Part shown: piece after piece, positions 4,746-6,208 of the stretch | How positions within the stretch are numbered: the first letter of the stretch is position 1 | How the letters are laid out: the number at the start of each line of letters is the position of its first letter | DNA from: Candidatus Zixiibacteriota bacterium | GTDB lineage: Bacteria > Zixibacteria > MSB-5A5 > GN15 > PGXB01 | Direction: 5' to 3' | Length of the DNA stretch: 6,208 nt | NCBI GenBank assembly: GCA_024230695.1 | Contig: JAAERC010000379.1 | Location: 1-6,208, forward strand | The notes under the pieces: generated by a model | Told to the model about the DNA's origin: nothing | Seen by the model: the letters and a program-made list of their open reading frames with translations, nothing else | Database searches by the model: none | Program-made: the position numbers and the translations under genes

Positions 4746-6208
4746 ATGGAGAATGAAAAAATAGTTCCCCAGGACGTCATTGATAATGTAAAACGTTCCG
4801 TTGATCTTATCGCTTATGTCCAAAGCCGTGGTATAAAACTTGTCAAAAACGGCAAAGAGTACAAAGGCTTGTGCCCCTTTCATAAAGATACGAATCCTTC
4901 CTTTTCAGTTAATCCCGTTAGACAATTATGGATCTGTTTTTCCTGTGATACTGGCGGCGATGTAATTAAATTTGTACAGAAAATGGATAAACTATCCTTT
5001 CATGAAGCTGTTTATAAACTTTCCGGCGCAGACGCTTCAGCGCCACACAAACAGCAGAGTGTCAGGACTTATTCGCAAGTAGAGTTGTTAACCCGGACGT
5101 TTGATTTTTACCAGCAGACTTTTAACAAGGATAACCGGGGGCGTTTGTATTTACACGACCGGGGCATCGGTTCGACTCAATTATTTAAAACCATACGGCT
5201 GGGTTTTGCCAACGGTTCGTTGATGGATGTTTTACCTGGTGATATCAAAAAACAGTTACAAAGCATGGGCCTTTTAACAAAATCCGGACGGGAGTTTTTT
5301 GGTGATAGTGTTGTTTTTCCTTTAGTTGATGTCTGTGGTCAGATCCTTAATCTGTACGGCCGGTCAATCAAAAACAAGCGTTATCCGCACCTGTTTTTAC
5401 CAGGCGAACGCCGGGGACTGTTTTGTCCTCCGCCACATGGCTGCTGCGAGACTGTTCTGATAACCGAAGGCATCATCGATGCATTAACGCTGCTGGATGC
5501 CGGTTATCAAAATGTGTTGGCCATTTATGGGGTGAATGGCCTTACAACTGATCATCTGCATTTTTTTCAGGAGCAACGCGTCAAAAGAGTGATCCTTTGC
5601 CTGGATGGCGACGCTGCGGGACAAAAGGCCGTCAGTAAAATTACAGAACAGCTGAACTCCAGGGGGATTGACGTCAGTTTCATTCAGTTGCCAGAGGGAT
5701 TGGATATCAATGATTATTTTCAAACACATAATAAAAAAGACTTTCAGAAGCTCATAAGCGGGGCGCAAAACAAAGACATCAAACCTGGCATACAAGAACA
5801 TGGTCCGAAAACAAAGGTAATTGACGGCGGCTTTCTGATTGAGTTTGATAATCGCAGCTACCGGGTGTTGGGCATGAACATGCACGGGCTGGACCGGATG
5901 AAAGTGAATATAAAAATCCAGCAGGATAAGTTATTTCACATTGATAGTTTTGATTTGTATGCCAGCCGCGCCCGGGACCATTTTGTAAAAACATCATCAA
6001 GACTGTTGAAAGCTGCTGAACAAGAACTGTATCGTGAAGTCAATACTTTAATCGATTTGCTGGAAGTCAAACGCTTAGAGTTGATTAACGATGAACCGCA
6101 GCAGGATAAGCCGGAAATTTCCGAAGAAGAACGTAAAGAAGCATTGCGTTTTTTAAAATCAAAGAACATTCTCAAGGAGATATTGGAAGACTTTGACAAG
6201 TGCGGCTG
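4746..6208 (+). CDS. CHC2 zinc-finger/TOPRIM DNA primase, 3' end beyond the window
   Basis: The frame stays open for 487 codons to the window edge. ATG 4746 follows GGAG (4734-4737) with eight-base spacing. The N-terminus opens like DnaG (VIDNVKRSVDLIAYVQSRGI) and carries a CHC2 zinc finger, CPFH (C43, H46) with CFSC (C64, C67), which in this family helps select the template. Residues about 100-235 match the primase catalytic-core N-terminal subdomain (RGIGSTQLFKTIRLGFANGS, VFPLVD). A TOPRIM domain follows with E241 in TEG, D287-x-D289 in LCLDGDAAG, and DIND at 320-323, so all metal-binding acidic residues are present and it should be catalytically competent. The region after residue 355 (DNRSYRVLG, KVNIKI, FDLYASRARDHF) differs from chromosomal DnaG and resembles long primases of integrated elements that continue into a P-loop helicase-like domain. 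That domain would lie outside this window. It is probably not the housekeeping primase. Confidence 0.92.
   Translation, partial: MENEKIVPQDVIDNVKRSVDLIAYVQSRGIKLVKNGKEYKGLCPFHKDTNPSFSVNPVRQLWICFSCDTGGDVIKFVQKMDKLSFHEAVYKLSGADASAPHKQQSVRTYSQVELLTRTFDFYQQTFNKDNRGRLYLHDRGIGSTQLFKTIRLGFANGSLMDVLPGDIKKQLQSMGLLTKSGREFFGDSVVFPLVDVCGQILNLYGRSIKNKRYPHLFLPGERRGLFCPPPHGCCETVLITEGIIDALTLLDAGYQNVLAIYGVNGLTTDHLHFFQEQRVKRVILCLDGDAAGQKAVSKITEQLNSRGIDVSFIQLPEGLDINDYFQTHNKKDFQKLISGAQNKDIKPGIQEHGPKTKVIDGGFLIEFDNRSYRVLGMNMHGLDRMKVNIKIQQDKLFHIDSFDLYASRARDHFVKTSSRLLKAAEQELYREVNTLIDLLEVKRLELINDEPQQDKPEISEEERKEALRFLKSKNILKEILEDFDKCG

Noticed and set aside
5484..6199. Long minus-strand frames opposite the primase
   Set aside because: The + strand frame carries clear primase motifs throughout; the opposite frames show no recognisable domain or ribosome binding site.

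Overview
The window looks like a low-to-mid GC Bacillota chromosome, possibly a Negativicutes relative such as Pelosinus or Sporomusa. That guess rests only on codon composition, AGGAG-type ribosome binding sites and the protein families; no taxonomic marker gene is present. Every recognised gene is on the + strand. The window divides into two unrelated modules separated by a strong terminator.

Positions 1-3486 hold an RHS polymorphic-toxin cassette. About 98 very AT-rich bases with no supportable gene run abruptly into the interior of an RHS gene. Its DNRLRE-like segment is cut off at the 5' side and interrupted by a frame change near 200. From there one long frame (148-2721) carries YD/RHS repeats, two tandem FAM3/ILEI-like domains spliced into the RHS core, the RHS-associated core ending at DPDGM, and an AT-richer C-terminal M23 (LytM-type) metallopeptidase with a complete set of zinc and catalytic residues. 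Eighteen bases later begins a very AT-rich gene for a predicted exported protein (2740-3486), the obvious candidate for the cognate immunity protein against a cell-wall-cutting toxin. With no N-terminus and no good start, the RHS gene reads as a displaced, probably silent cassette (an orphan tip), not a complete secreted effector.

Positions 3487-3810 are intergenic, with one imperfect terminator-like hairpin. An XRE-family repressor (3811-4143) follows and ends at a strong rho-independent terminator (4159-4193).

Positions 4194-6208 look like the start of a replication module from an integrated element. An AT-rich control region holds overlapping promoter-like boxes and a perfect inverted repeat that could bind the XRE repressor. 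Two strong hairpins form a structured leader. After them come a DUF5659-like small protein (4441-4722) and a CHC2 zinc-finger/TOPRIM primase (4746 to the window edge, incomplete). The two genes are 23 bases apart and are presumably one operon.
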